64,000 nt of DNA, taken from positions 3,639,932 through 3,703,931 of the forward strand of contig OZ024783.1 of assembly GCA_964017065.1 (NCBI GenBank). The letters are read 5' to 3'. Made by a program: the position numbers and the translations under genes. This document shows, in pieces, positions 20,249 through 38,989 of this stretch. The notes beneath the pieces were generated by a model. It made no database searches and was not told the DNA's origin. It saw only the letters and a program-made list of their open reading frames with translations. Within the stretch, counting starts at the first letter, position 1. Each line of letters begins with the position of its first letter. This stretch comes from Haliclona indistincta. Taxonomy: Eukaryota; Porifera; Demospongiae; Haplosclerida; Chalinidae.

Positions 20249-22437
20249 TGAACAGATTTCACAAAACCCTTGGCGTGTCACGGTCATGCACATATCTAGC
20301 GTACATGTAGACCTACAAAGTTGCTGCAAGCATTAGGTGGTTTACAAATAGCAGCAGGAACTTGGTTTGCAGCTGAAACTATATGCTAACCAGAAGACAG
20401 TAAAGTACTGACCACAAGATGTGTCAAGTGGGCGTGACCATGAACACGTGAGCTGAGTGAAATTCCTGTAGGCTTAGATAGGCTTTTCTTGAGATGTCTA
20501 TGCAACTTCAGACCCATCCTACAGTTCAGATGGAGTCTACAAGCATCTAGGTAGTCAACTATAGGCATCAGTGTTCTCAGAGCTAGAGGTCCAAGATGGC
20601 TGTCAAGGTGAGCAAGCCATACATAACTCGAGAACGAAAGCACTTTAGCAAAATCCACGAGTCAAATTGCAAGCCATTGTCGTGCTAAGCCTATTGATAC
20701 CTTTACTGAGTTTCAGAAGTGAGCGATGGTCTCTGCAGCTCGATGGACAGAATGAAAAATCCACGAGTCACATTGCAAGCCATTGTCGTGCTAAGCCTGT
20801 TCATACCTTTACCGAGTTTCAGAAGTGAGCGATGGTCTCTGCAGCTCGATGGACAGAACGAACGAACGAGTGAGTGAATGAATGAACAGATTTCACGAAA
20901 CCCTCGGCGTGTTGCACATTGTAGAGTTAGCTCCTTAGCTATGGTTTGCAGAAGGAGCTTTGCAGCTAAAGCCAACCTGCTTGCTATTGAAACTGCACAG
21001 TGCTGACCACAACTGAGACAAGGTGTGTCAAGTGGGCGTGACCGTGAACATTGAGTAGGTAGCCATTGCTCTTGGCTTTGATAGGCTTTTTCTTGAGATG
21101 TCTACGCACCCCCAGAGCTGTCCTGCAGTTTAGATGGAATCTACAAATACCTAGGTAGTCATCTATGGGCGCTTTTGTCGTCAGAGAGGTCAAAGACGGC
21201 CGTCATGCAAGGTGAGCCAGCCATAACTCGAGAACGAAAGCACTTTAGCAAAATCCACGAGTCACATTGCAAGCCATTGTCAGGCTAAGCCTGTTCATAC
21301 CTTTGCCGAGTTTCAGAAGTGAGCGATGGTCTCTGCAGCTCGATGGACAGAACGAACGAACGAACGACAAACCAAGTACCGTAACCCTCGCGCATGCGCC
21401 GAGGGTTAATGAACGAATGAAAGATTTCACAAAACCCTCGGCGTGTCATGCACATTGTAGTGTTAGTCCTTGTTTGGAGCAGCTATAGTGCAAACCTACC
21501 AGCTAACCAGAAGACAGCAAAGTGCTGACCACAAGGGCATGACCATGAACACATGAGTATAGGTAGCCATTGCTGTAGTGTAGGCTCTTTCCTGTAATGA
21601 CACCCTCAGAGCTGTCCTGCAGTTTAGATGGAATCTACAAGTACTTAGGTAGTTAACTATGGGCGCTTTTGTGGTCAGAGAGGTCCAAGATAGCCGACAA
21701 GGTGAGCCAGCCATAATTCGAGAATGAAAGCACTTCAGCAGAATCCACGAGTCAAATTGCAAGCCATTGTCATGCTTATCATGTCATAACCTTACCAGCT
21801 AGCGCATAAAAGTGATCGCTGATCTCTGCAGCTCGATGGACAGCAAATGACAGACCAAGTACCATAACACTCGCGCATGCGCCGAGGGTTAATGAACAGA
21901 TTTTACAAAACCCTTGGCATGTTGCACATTGTAGAGTTAGCTCCTTGGTTATGGTTTGCAGAAGGAGCTTTGCAGCTAAAGCCCCTGGCAACCTGCTTGC
22001 TATTGAAACTGCACTGCTAAACAGAAGACAGCAAAGTGCTGACCAAGGTGTGTAAAGTGCATGGGCGTGACCGTGAACACTGATTAGGTAGCCATTGCTC
22101 TTGGCTTTGATAGGCTTTTTCTTGAGATGTCTACGCACCCCCAGAGCTGTCCTGCAGTTTAAATGGAATCTACAAGTACCTAGGTAGTCAACTATGGGCA
22201 CTTTTGTCGTCAGAGAGGTCAAAGACGGCCGTCAAGGTGAACCAGTCATAACTCGAGAACGAAAGCACTTTAGCAAAACCCACGTGTCACGTTGCAAGCC
22301 ATTGTCGAGCTTGTCATGCTCATAACCTTACCAGTGCATAGAAGTGATCGCTTATCTCTGCAGCTCGATGGACAGAATGAATGAATGAACGAATGACAAA
22401 CCAAGTACCGTAACCCTCGCGCATGTGCCGAGGGTTA
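20249..22437. repeat. Tandem array of about four ~0.5-kb units
   Basis: Units start near AATGAACAGATTTCACRAAACC at about 20,249, 20,878, 21,410 and 21,889, and end with a CCGAGGGTTAATG-type palindrome (21,405, 21,885, 22,430). Shared landmarks are GTCAAGTGGGCGTGACC, CTTTTTCTTGAGATGTCT, GAGCTGTCCTGCAGTTTA, AACTCGAGAACGAAAGCACT and CTGCAGCTCGATGGACAG, followed by short (GAAC)n runs. An extra partial duplication lies at about 20,757-20,870. No frame is conserved between units. It looks like a satellite or an internally repeated transposon. Confidence 0.8.
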
Positions 22438-22749
22438 ATGATAATACTCCAGTAGTCGTTCAAGACCAACATGTTCACATGTTATGGTGCTCTAGTACGT
22501 GGTGTATTGTTCAGTATATCACACTACATGGATTTCTAAAATTAGAAATTCTATACTTTGTTTTGTGACAGAGGTATGATGGAATGTTCGCGCTGAATAT
22601 AACTGATGAGAAATACGCGCTATGACAAGGTGACCGCCTACTGTTCAACAGGGTCCATGGATGAATTTCGCGGGAGTATACGGGATTATAAATACTGGAT
22701 TATTTATAACAAAACAGCAAGTGCGTGCTCGAGCAGAACTTTATGAAGA

Positions 22750-24185
22750 ACTTTGAAAAGAATAGCCCATTCCCACTAAGAGCCTAAAGAATTTAAAAAG
22801 AATTTAATTAGCATTAATGGCTTGTGAATTGGCTTCCGGGCTAGACTGGAGAAAAGGTGATTACGTAAGCGCTAAAATTAATACACGAATTTATATGGGG
22901 CTTATGGAGAAAACAGTGGTATTTTCGACGTCTTTCTTGCGCTCTCCGTACACTTGGCAACCGTGTGGTTCTGCTGTTTGGATTCCTATATCCGCGCTCT
23001 GTGGAAGGCAAAACACTGCATGTGCATTGGCAACGACGTTTTGGAAGAACCGGCGCGCAAACATGCCTAAGTTCCGCTAACTATGGATAACTTTGTGAAG
23101 CTGTAAACCTGTATACGGTAGGACTATACTGCGTGCTGGTATGTGAGTATAGCTATCAGCGCTTACTCGAACTCTCTGTCTGTTGTGGAGCATGTGCCCT
23201 TATCGTTCTACATTGCGAGTAGGCCTAGTTTGCGTGCCTGTTCCTCCAAAACGCCGTTGCCAATGCACGCGCAGTCTTTTGTCTTCCACAGAGCGCAGAT
23301 AGAGGAATCTAAACAGCAAGGCCACACGGTTGCCAGGTATACGGAGAGTGCTAGAAAGACATCGAAAATACCGCTATTTTCTCCATAAGCTTCGTATAAA
23401 TTTGTGTATTAATTGGGGCGAGCCTGAGCGAGCCCCACATGGATCGAATGACGTCCCCCGCGAGCTATCTATCTATGTATGCGTACGTCTTTCCGTAAAT
23501 GCCCCCTCGTTCTATTTCAATGTACATTTCGAAATTACATTCGTACCTGCAAAGAGCGTGAATATGGCATCCAAGAGCTAAAAAGAAGAATACGTGAAAG
23601 AGCTCGCGAGCTGCTGGAACAGTGGAAGAGAACGAGCTGCGATTGAGTAAGCGAAGAGCTCGTGATAATTAAGGCGGGACGTGCCGAGCGTACTGCTCAA
23701 CAAAGAGACTAAGAACTACAACAGCTGAGACGACAACAGCATGCATGAGCAACGTACTGTTGAGACCGATGAACGTAGAAAGAATAGGCTAAAGCACATG
23801 AGGGACCATTAACATGAACGACGTGCTGCTGAGACTAGTGAGCAATGAGAAGACAGACTACAGCGTACGAGAGGCCAGTGTCAAGAACGGCGCTAAAAAT
23901 TTGTAATCATGAGATGCGGAACTGCTGTTTCATACGTACAAGATACTCACTTGTCAAAAGCTAGAAGCATTGTATCGAACTACCTAGCTATCAAACAGAT
24001 CGTCTGCAATGCACTCGCTCAGGCTCGCCCCACATTGTCCATGTACAATCATCTAGTTTTAGCGCTTGCGTAATCACCTTTACTCCAGTGCTGTAGCCAA
24101 GCAGAGTGGTACGCCTACGCATGCATTCCATGCATACTTTGCTCTTACTGGGAATGGCCTATTGAAGTACATGTGTACTTCATCA
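22750..24185. mobile_element. Decayed ~1.4-kb inverted-repeat element with Helitron-like coding relics
   Basis: The outer ends match in inverted orientation: AATAGCCCATTCCCACTAAG at about 22,764 and TACTGGGAATGGCCTATT near 24,150. Inner blocks also match: CTGGAGAAAAGGTGATTACG at about 22,845 against CGTAATCACCTTTACTCCAG near 24,070. A second, ~190-bp inverted pair lies at 22,878-23,065 and 23,228-23,415. Between 23,590 and 23,900 the + strand holds broken frames with the repeated pattern (A/V)ETxExR..RLxxxR. To my knowledge this arginine-rich repeat occurs in N-terminal parts of Helitron-type proteins. Several stops interrupt it. Confidence 0.5.
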
Positions 24186-24990
24186 AACTTGGAACACTGT
24201 TTCTTCTAGCTATTCACTTTATATACGCCTAGTTTTATAATTATTGGACAAGATACACAGAAACGCAAGCTACGAATTCCAAAGCAGCCAGGTTCTCACA
24301 TTTTTACAACTTATTTCAAGAAGCAGCTCGCCAAACTGCCTTTGGCTTGCTGGTTGTTTAGAACAACTACATAGCTAACTTTTCAGCGCAGGCCACCTCT
24401 CTAGGAATAAGTAAAAAGTTTGTACCTCTAAAATTCAGTAATATTTTTCACTGGGCCAGCATGCTGCTTACACTGAGGAGCTCGTTGTGGCCAGCGGTGA
24501 AAATGATGCAATATCGTTGAAGAATCCACGAGGCAACTCTTGGACACTATTGCTACTCCATCGCTGAGTTACATCCCGCCATAAATTTGTGGCGTTTTAC
24601 AGATTGAGTCTTTCTCTGAGCAATCTGTTCACCACGCACACATTACTCGCGCACACTACTCGAGACTCTATTTAAGTTCCAAATATGGAAGCCTGGCGTG
24701 GCCTGTGGTTTGACAGCAACTAGTTGTTGGGGTTTAGCCCTGCAAGAATGCATTAACGCTAATCTAATTATTGTTGCATGAATAATAATTATAAATATTT
24801 TGATTGTGAATATCAACGTACTTAGCAACGAATTGTGCAGTATATCTCTGAAACCAAACAGAATTCTCCACTCTAATGCTAGATTATTACTTATGAGCCT
24901 TTAATCAACACATGATATAAAATTTATAAAAATCTAAGTGGTGAATTTAAACGGGCAATCCTCATGAGAGTGCAAGTATGAAATATTTAC
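24186..24990. other. No gene seen
   Basis: This is AT-rich DNA without a defensible coding exon or repeat boundary. Confidence 0.35.
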
Positions 24991-25631
24991 CTGTGATAGA
25001 ACGTGTTTTGCTAAAAGCCTGACGAGACATCGTTGATCCAACGTGCCTTGACAACAGAATATAGTTCTCTTCTGCAGCAACAGTTGCCTTAATCGAACTT
25101 ATGGTCAAACAGTCACGATCTGTTGAGTCCTGATGAAAGTGTTGCATGCAGGATTACTCACTCTTCAGAAAATGTACTCAAACTCACCGGCACAAGCAGT
25201 TATAGTCGTGTAAATCCAACCTGGAGTGGTACCAGTCCACCACAGCGCGAGTGTAGCGAAAGAATGGGCTGAAACGAGGGGTATGACACGAGCGCAATCT
25301 CGTACGCAGTCAAATGAGTGAAATCAGGGGGTATATACGACAAGCTTTCGTATAATTACGAAACGTTGACACGCCCACTAACGAACAATAATGCTTTGGA
25401 ATGTATGCAGGACAGATAGTACATGTTATCGAGCTCAGGTGTGCATTGTTTACACTCCAGATCAAGACAAGTAATATTCCAGAACAATCTACCGAAAATA
25501 TCTGAAACATTATCTGCTGTTACAGTGATTGGATGACATTTGTGCGTATTGCAGCCAGAGTTTGTGCACCACAGCCGCAAATTCTTTACACTACTAATAC
25601 TCAAGAATGATGACAATACTGTTTTGCTCAT
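24991..25631 (-). CDS. Candidate unrecognised gene (two possible exons)
   Basis: An internal-exon-like block at 24,991-25,129 has a good acceptor (CTTTCATCAG) and donor (GTAAATA) on the minus strand and is open throughout. Upstream, 25,356-25,631 is open and starts with ATG. Its peptide has seven cysteines in pairs (CTNSGC, HKC, CLDLECKQC). I do not recognise either and cannot prove they are joined. The alternative is chance open frames in intergenic DNA. Confidence 0.2.
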
Positions 25632-25766
25632 AATGGAACCTAAACAGAACTATTTTTTCCTCATTTGTTTCTTGTTTCATTAAAAGCTCAATTTCGCAAG
25701 AGAAAGAGAGTGAGAAAATTACAGTACACTTATTACACTAATTACAACATGTTATAAATTATGGTT

Positions 25767-27734
25767 CTATTGATCTGTCTTCATAGCTTGCCAGTACTCT
25801 TTCAACTCCACCCCCTCCCAGTGTCTCTGAGGGAGGGGCTGGAAGAACCTCCTCTCTATCTCCTTCTGTACCTCTTGTTCCTTCTCTGTCAGTGGTCTCA
25901 GTACTGCATCAACGTTAGTATCCACCATTGCAGTGTCCATCATACTAACCAGAGTGGTCACTGCCTACAGAACAGTACATTTATGATTCATTGTACCATA
26001 CATGGAGACCATGTTTCTTTTGCGTATGTGTGTTTTAATTTTGCGTATGCGAACCGGTACATTTGATAATGTGCTTGATAAATCGTGCATTTTAAATTAT
26101 GCTGCAACCCGCAGAAGATACTTGCAGCAATTTGATCGTGTCTTCATAAAGATGTCTATATTGAAATGAAAAATTTTAACTACCGTATATCTTCTAAAAA
26201 TTCGGCGCAAAATAAATAATTTCAGATTAGCTTGCCCAATATTTGGAGGTAATTGTGGCAGAAGTTCTAGAAGCGCCGAATAATTGGAGGTGTGGCGACG
26301 AGCGCGTGTTTGAACGAGAACGTGTCTACAGCTCTTTTCCATGAAGTACAGGACTTTTCACGTCGGGCTGTTGGCTTACTGTGACGAAGAACCAAAGCGC
26401 TTGCCGAAATTTAGAGGTTTTCTACGCATTTCAGCGACAATGTGCCGAAAAATAAGGGGTGCCGAATCTTTAGAAGAAATACGGTACATACCTTAGACTG
26501 TTTTTTCATGGAATAAAAAGTTTCCTTTTAAAAATTTTGACAAAACAAACAATTATTTGGAATTTTAATAAAGATTATTGTGTTGAATAATAAATTTGGG
26601 CAAGCTTTTTTCGTGATTTGAAAATTAATTAATTTTAAAGAAATCAGATCTATGTTAATATTTAATGTAAAAACCTATCATCATCAAGAATCTGAGACCA
26701 CAAGAGTACTACAATGAGAAATTATGCGTGTGCTTCTTTACCTCATCAAAGCTGGCGGCATAATTGTGAGCAAGACGAGTGATATCCACTCCTTGCTCAG
26801 TGCAGTATTTCACAGCTTCAACACAAGCCTTCTTCACATCAGCTCCAGCTGGGTGCCAGTCTAGATGACCCCGTGGAGTAAGCAAGCCCATGCTAACAGC
26901 ACAGGCATTGATCAGAGGGATGCCACGTGACTTGAAGAACTCAAAATGGTCGATGAGAGAATAGTCATTGAGAGAGAGTCTAGCATATGATAGTACAGAG
27001 TCAATCTTCACGTTGCTTCTAGTGATGATCTCTCTCAGTGGTTGCAGTGGGTATCCTGTGATACCAATGTATCGACACAATCCTCTCTCCTTCAGTCTCT
27101 GGACAGCAGGAAGAGTCTCATTCACTATCATATCAACTGATGATGCAAACTCAACATCATGGATCTGCAAGAGATCGACCTCGTCCATTTGCAGACGCTT
27201 CAAGCTCTCCTCGGCAGATCTAGTAACTGTCTCAGCTCGGAAGTCAAATCGTTTGCGAAGATCTGACTCATATCGGCCAACCTTGGTTGCTATGTGGTAC
27301 TTGTCTCTCGGAATGTCCTTGAGTGCCTTGCCTAAGAAGACTTCCGATGCTCCTTGACCGTACCAGTAAGCTGTGTCAATGTAGTTGATGCCTCTGTCAA
27401 ATATAGCATGACTGCAGAAACAGACAATCACATGAAGCTACCAAAGCAGCTAGCTACCACATTCATGCCAACAACAAAATCTGAATTTCACACACAATTG
27501 GGACGAGATCTGAACTAAGTTTCTGAGATTCAATTCTGAGAACACATGCACGTGATAAAGGGTATGGTAGGAGTGGATTGGTCTATACTAGATTATAACG
27601 TACTTCAACGATCGCTTTGCCTCTGTTTCGTTCAGATCACCGTAGACGTTTCCGTATCCCGATCCTCCTAAACTGATGATGGACAGACGCAGTCCCGTCT
27701 TCCCCAGCTGTCTGTAGCGCATAGGAAGGCTCAT
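25767..27734 (-). CDS. Aldo-keto reductase, L-galactose dehydrogenase type (intact)
   Basis: Three exons, 27,604-27,734, 26,742-27,411 and 25,767-25,964, join in phase with GTACGT and GTAAAG donors and CTGCAG and CTGTAG acceptors. The product is about 332 residues, the normal length for this subfamily. Residues 1-30 form the first strands (LGKTGLRLSIISLGGSGYG). The catalytic tetrad is visible as Asp56 (DTAYWYG), Tyr61, Lys87 (ATKVGRY) and His128 (HDVEF). GITGYPLQPLREI and SYARLSLND match plant L-galactose dehydrogenase, which oxidises L-galactose to the lactone with NAD in ascorbate synthesis. The substrate in an animal may differ (L-fucose or D-arabinose are alternatives). It is cytosolic, with no signal peptide. 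It is divergent from the CEP85-like gene across an 883-bp gap that holds a MITE. A broken paralogue lies at 1,852-3,612. Confidence 0.9.
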
Positions 27735-28617
27735 GACGCCAAAATAGCCCAGCTAGCGTGCCTAGAAGTTGGAGTAAAGTAGTTGCTGCAAGAAAGTGGG
27801 CGTGGCTCAAACAAGAAAAATGCGCATGCGTCATCACTTGAATTTGACTTCGCGAGCATCAACAACCAGGGGGCGGCGACTCTAATATACCCTGTACTTG
27901 TGGCCGCGACCGGGATCAAAATTTTGATCGTCCAAAATCTGATCTTGATCGCTTGACTGCTGTAGATTTTCGACTTTGATCGTTTGATCTTGGTCGCGCA
28001 CGTGCGCGTTTAAGCTCCTCCCTAGTCTACTGTTAGTCTGCCGTGTACGTACTACACCAGTTCTAGCAAAAACATGCAAGTTAACACCAAACACCCATGC
28101 TTAGCTGTACCATAGTAACTACCATGCGTACCTACGGCTGTGCAAAGAACAGCTGCAATGGCAAACAGGCTCGCAGAGGAGCTCTAATAATATTAATTTT
28201 GATAAGTAGGAGTGGCCGTTTCTCCTAGTGGGAGTGGCCTGACGAGTAGCTAGCTAGCCGCTTTATACTGTTATACTTCAGCTGTGTACGGTCTCGTAGC
28301 ATATGCACAGAGAGTCATAACTCATTGTATAGCATTATAAACAGGTATGATTATGATTTATAAACTTATTAGAGTAGAGTTAAATTTTTGATTTTGATCA
28401 GCCCACGAACTGTCTTGATCCTTTGATCGCCACCAACGAACCATCTTGATCCATTGATTCCAATTTGATCCCGGTCGCGGCCGCAAGTACAGGGTACATT
28501 GGAGTCGCCGCCCCCTGAACAACTTTCATGACTATCAGAGGACAAACAAACAAACACGCGCTGTTTCCTGAAATCGTTTGGTTCTCCCTGGTCGTGTTTA
28601 CTGTGAGTTGAAGGTTA
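27735..28617. promoter_or_regulatory. Divergent intergenic region between AKR and CEP85-like genes
   Basis: The two start codons face away from each other across 883 bp, of which 651 bp is a MITE. The unique remainder is about 130 bp on the reductase side and 100 bp on the CEP85-like side. It probably holds both promoters. I see no TATA box; CACGTG near 27,998 (inside the MITE) is the only textbook E-box. Confidence 0.45.
27867..28517. mobile_element. 651-bp MITE in a shared promoter region, ~57-bp TIRs
   Basis: The terminal inverted repeats read CAGGGGGCGGCGACTCYAAT and continue through CCCTGTACTTGYGGCCGCGA and CCGGGATCAAA. The direct repeat AACAAC flanks the insert (27,861-27,866 and 28,518-28,523). 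The subterminal regions are dense in TTGATC / GATCAA words on both sides, which is typical of transposase binding arrays. The CAGGG terminus suggests a hAT relative, although the visible duplication is 6 bp and not 8. Confidence 0.8.
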
Positions 28618-36387
<7,770 letters not shown>

Positions 36388-36618
36388 ATCAACAACTTGT
36401 ACTTTTATTATATATTATCATTATTATTATTATTCGTAAAAAAAACACTCGATTATTATACATGATCAAATTTCAGAGATGACAATGAAAATTTTTATTC
36501 ATATCAAAAAATTTATTCAATGTAACTCAAACCTGGTATTGTAAGCTTGCAAAGTCTAATTTTAAGCAAAAATGACCCTTCTATACAATGTATCTCTGAC
36601 TACACTACTGTCCCGTGT
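36388..36618. other. Convergent intergenic region, CEP85-like and PTR-A
   Basis: This is 231 bp between two stop codons on opposite strands. It contains an ATTATT run at about 36,408-36,435 and probably the poly(A) signals of both genes. The same junction is duplicated at 54,695-55,055, with an extra ~130 bp. Confidence 0.6.
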
Positions 36619-38226
36619 TCACAAACTAACAACTGTGATTCCCACTGTATCATTCCCTCTCCTGTGTTCCTCTTCCTGGTCAAAGTACCTCTCATAGTGT
36701 TCCTCCGCTATGGCTTGTATGTTGACGTGCCTCTCCCTCTCTCTCAGCTTGTATCGCTTGGCGGCAAAACAGAACAGAGTGAAAGACAGTATTAGAAGAA
36801 GTGATAGCACCAAGTAGTAGTAGAACCCACAACTGGGTGTGGCTGTGGGGAAGTAGTGTCCAATGAAATACTGCAGTGTGTGATGTGTTGTAGATCCGAA
36901 ACACAGCATCATCACGGCAAAACCCATCATTACACCTCTCATTCTGTTTGGTGTCTGCGCCATGATGAATTCAACTGAAGTACAGAACACAAGTCCAGTT
37001 GCAATTCCGATGATAAGGTCGGACAGGATCAACCAGTAGAAAGGGACTGGTATAGTGTTAGTTGGTTTGTGGTCCTCAAACATACAGTGGATTGTGGTGT
37101 TGCTTTGCAAGTGCCCAACTGTGTCCAGTGTAAGGTTCATCAGAATTCCCAAACAGCACAGAGCCAGTCCTGCTGCTCCTCTTTTTATCAAACTGGGCAT
37201 ACGATTGTGTAGCAAAGGGAATACAGCAAATCGATAGATGGGTAGAAGAATAATAGCAGATGAGTACAAGATCATGTGCCGCAAGCGACCAACACACTCA
37301 AGTAGTCCTTGTGGAGTAGGAATTACATGTACTTGGAAAAAATCTATGTTTTGTATAAGATTATTCAGTATAAAAGCTCCATATGAGGCAAGAAACATTG
37401 GCATTAGTCTGAAAACAGTCTTGACATCCTCCACCTCTTCTTCTGTGAAAGGTCCTCCGAATTTGTCCTTGCCATAGTCCAAGCGTGATGGTTCTTCCTC
37501 ATCAATGTATGTCAAGGCACTGCGGTGCTCAGGGTACTTTGTCTTGCGAGCATAGTTGAGCACCGCAAAGATAATCCTGAATGGATTACTGCTTCTGAAA
37601 CTGACATCAAACCATCTGTGACAGAGACAGTCAGACAACAGAACTACCAATAAGCTGATGAATGTCAAGGTTAGATAGAACTCAAGAATATGATGCTGAA
37701 ACTGTGGCAGGATTAGACACACTGGTAGATGTTGAACAAGAATCCCGACTGTAGCTGCCCAACAATACCACTGGACTACTGCACTGATGTCATCAGCTGA
37801 GGCTCCTATCATTTGGTCTATTATAAACGGCAGTGAATTGGTTGCAAATGTACCAACACCAAAAGTAGCAGCAGGCACAGACAAGAGCATCACAACAAAT
37901 GCTGCTATTGCCCAGTTTAACTGCAACATGACAAAAGAGATCAAAATGACCAAATATCCTGTTGCTGAGAAGAAGAATCCGACCACAATGGCACGATATC
38001 TTCCTAGCAAAGAGTCACCTATCCATCCAGCAACTGGGAGTACCATCAGCACAATGGTGTATAAAGCGGGAAGATATTCAACAACAAGGTCATTGCTCAG
38101 AAAAGTGAAACTTTCAGTGGTTTTAATCAATATGATTTTGAAGCCAAAGGCCTCGAAGCTAATCAGACCACTCCACACCAAGAGAAGCGAAACAGCTCGA
38201 GAAAATGGTTTGCAGCACTTCTTCAT
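36619..38226 (-). CDS. PTR/POT-family MFS transporter, copy A (intact, intronless)
   Basis: A single exon encodes 535 residues with about 12 hydrophobic segments. Family marks are GWIGDSLLGRYRAI (67-80, the loop between helices 2 and 3), GTFATNSLPFIIDQM (125-139) and EEEVEDVKTVFRLMPMF (about 262-278). The SLC15/PTR family moves peptides, nitrate or other solutes across membranes, usually with protons. The helix-1 motif ExxERFxYY, which couples transport to protons, is degraded to FEAFGFK here: the Arg and both Tyr are gone. The C-tail is basic, then acidic (RERERHVNIQ...DQEEEHRRG). It ends 231 bp from the CEP85-like gene, convergent, and lies downstream of HypX-A on the same strand. It is nearly identical to copy D at 55,056. 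The substrate is unknown. Confidence 0.88.
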   Translation of the reverse strand: MKKCCKPFSRAVSLLLVWSGLISFEAFGFKIILIKTTESFTFLSNDLVVEYLPALYTIVLMVLPVAGWIGDSLLGRYRAIVVGFFFSATGYLVILISFVMLQLNWAIAAFVVMLLSVPAATFGVGTFATNSLPFIIDQMIGASADDISAVVQWYCWAATVGILVQHLPVCLILPQFQHHILEFYLTLTFISLLVVLLSDCLCHRWFDVSFRSSNPFRIIFAVLNYARKTKYPEHRSALTYIDEEEPSRLDYGKDKFGGPFTEEEVEDVKTVFRLMPMFLASYGAFILNNLIQNIDFFQVHVIPTPQGLLECVGRLRHMILYSSAIILLPIYRFAVFPLLHNRMPSLIKRGAAGLALCCLGILMNLTLDTVGHLQSNTTIHCMFEDHKPTNTIPVPFYWLILSDLIIGIATGLVFCTSVEFIMAQTPNRMRGVMMGFAVMMLCFGSTTHHTLQYFIGHYFPTATPSCGFYYYLVLSLLLILSFTLFCFAAKRYKLRERERHVNIQAIAEEHYERYFDQEEEHRRGNDTVGITVVSL

Positions 38227-38989
38227 AACCGTCTATTCTTGTGAACCTCTACACCTGCAAGTGTGCCTAGCTCAAACAACTGAAAGTACTCTCCTGTTTC
38301 ACAAACAGAAATACACAAAAGGAAATCACATGCAATGTTATGCAATGCTATTCTTTCAGTCTGTTTGTGTAACTAGTGATAGTATGCAAACATACAATCA
38401 CGATAAGGCTACTTTAGTTCTATTGTGTATTGTAGAATAAATGTTCTTTACCGAAAACCAACAAGTACTTACTGTAACATTTTATGTCATCGATATTATC
38501 TTATTTTGAAAACAATTATACAACTATAGCATAATAATAACTTATAAGTTGATAATGACAGTGTAAGCTACAGCTTCATTTTGCTTTAATTGAAGGATGG
38601 GTCAATTCAAAGTCTGTTCAAAGACTTGCTGTTGACACTTCTATTAGTTGTCAGACGGGTTGGACCAATTCCAATCACAAAGCATGATGTTTATATCAGC
38701 AATTAAAATTATTCAGACTGGTAGTAATAAAATTATACATGCTGCAGTAAAGCAAATTTATCAATGCAATAATAAATTATCCAGACCGCAGTAGAGCAAA
38801 TTATTTAGACTGTAGTGCTAGTGAAGCAGAATAAAATTATGTAAAGCAACAATAAAATTATCAAGACTGAATAAAACTATACAGACAACAGTAAAGCAAT
38901 GATAAAATTATTGACTCGATAGTAAAGCAGACTGCATGACATCTACAAATGACTTTTGATCTACAATATGACTACATGTATTGTGTTCG
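38227..38989. repeat. Intergenic with ~25-bp minisatellite (ATTCAGACTGCAGTAAAGCAA)
   Basis: Between about 38,695 and 38,935 the phrase AAAATTAT..AGACTGNAGTAAAGCAA is repeated about ten times with variation. The same array occurs in equivalent positions of the other modules at about 43,365-43,675 and 57,135-57,420. It lies just downstream of each HypX-like stop codon. The remainder, 38,227-38,690, probably includes the promoter of PTR-A. Confidence 0.75.

Noticed and set aside
23143..23581. Two overlapping + strand frames within the 22.7-24.2 kb element
   Set aside because: They read through inverted-repeat arms in which the mirror copy has a different frame; no coding constraint.
37787..38440. 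217-codon open frame on the + strand opposite PTR-A (and similar opposite PTR-D)
   Set aside because: It is the antisense shadow of the transporter frame; it extends past the real start only by chance and has no independent support.
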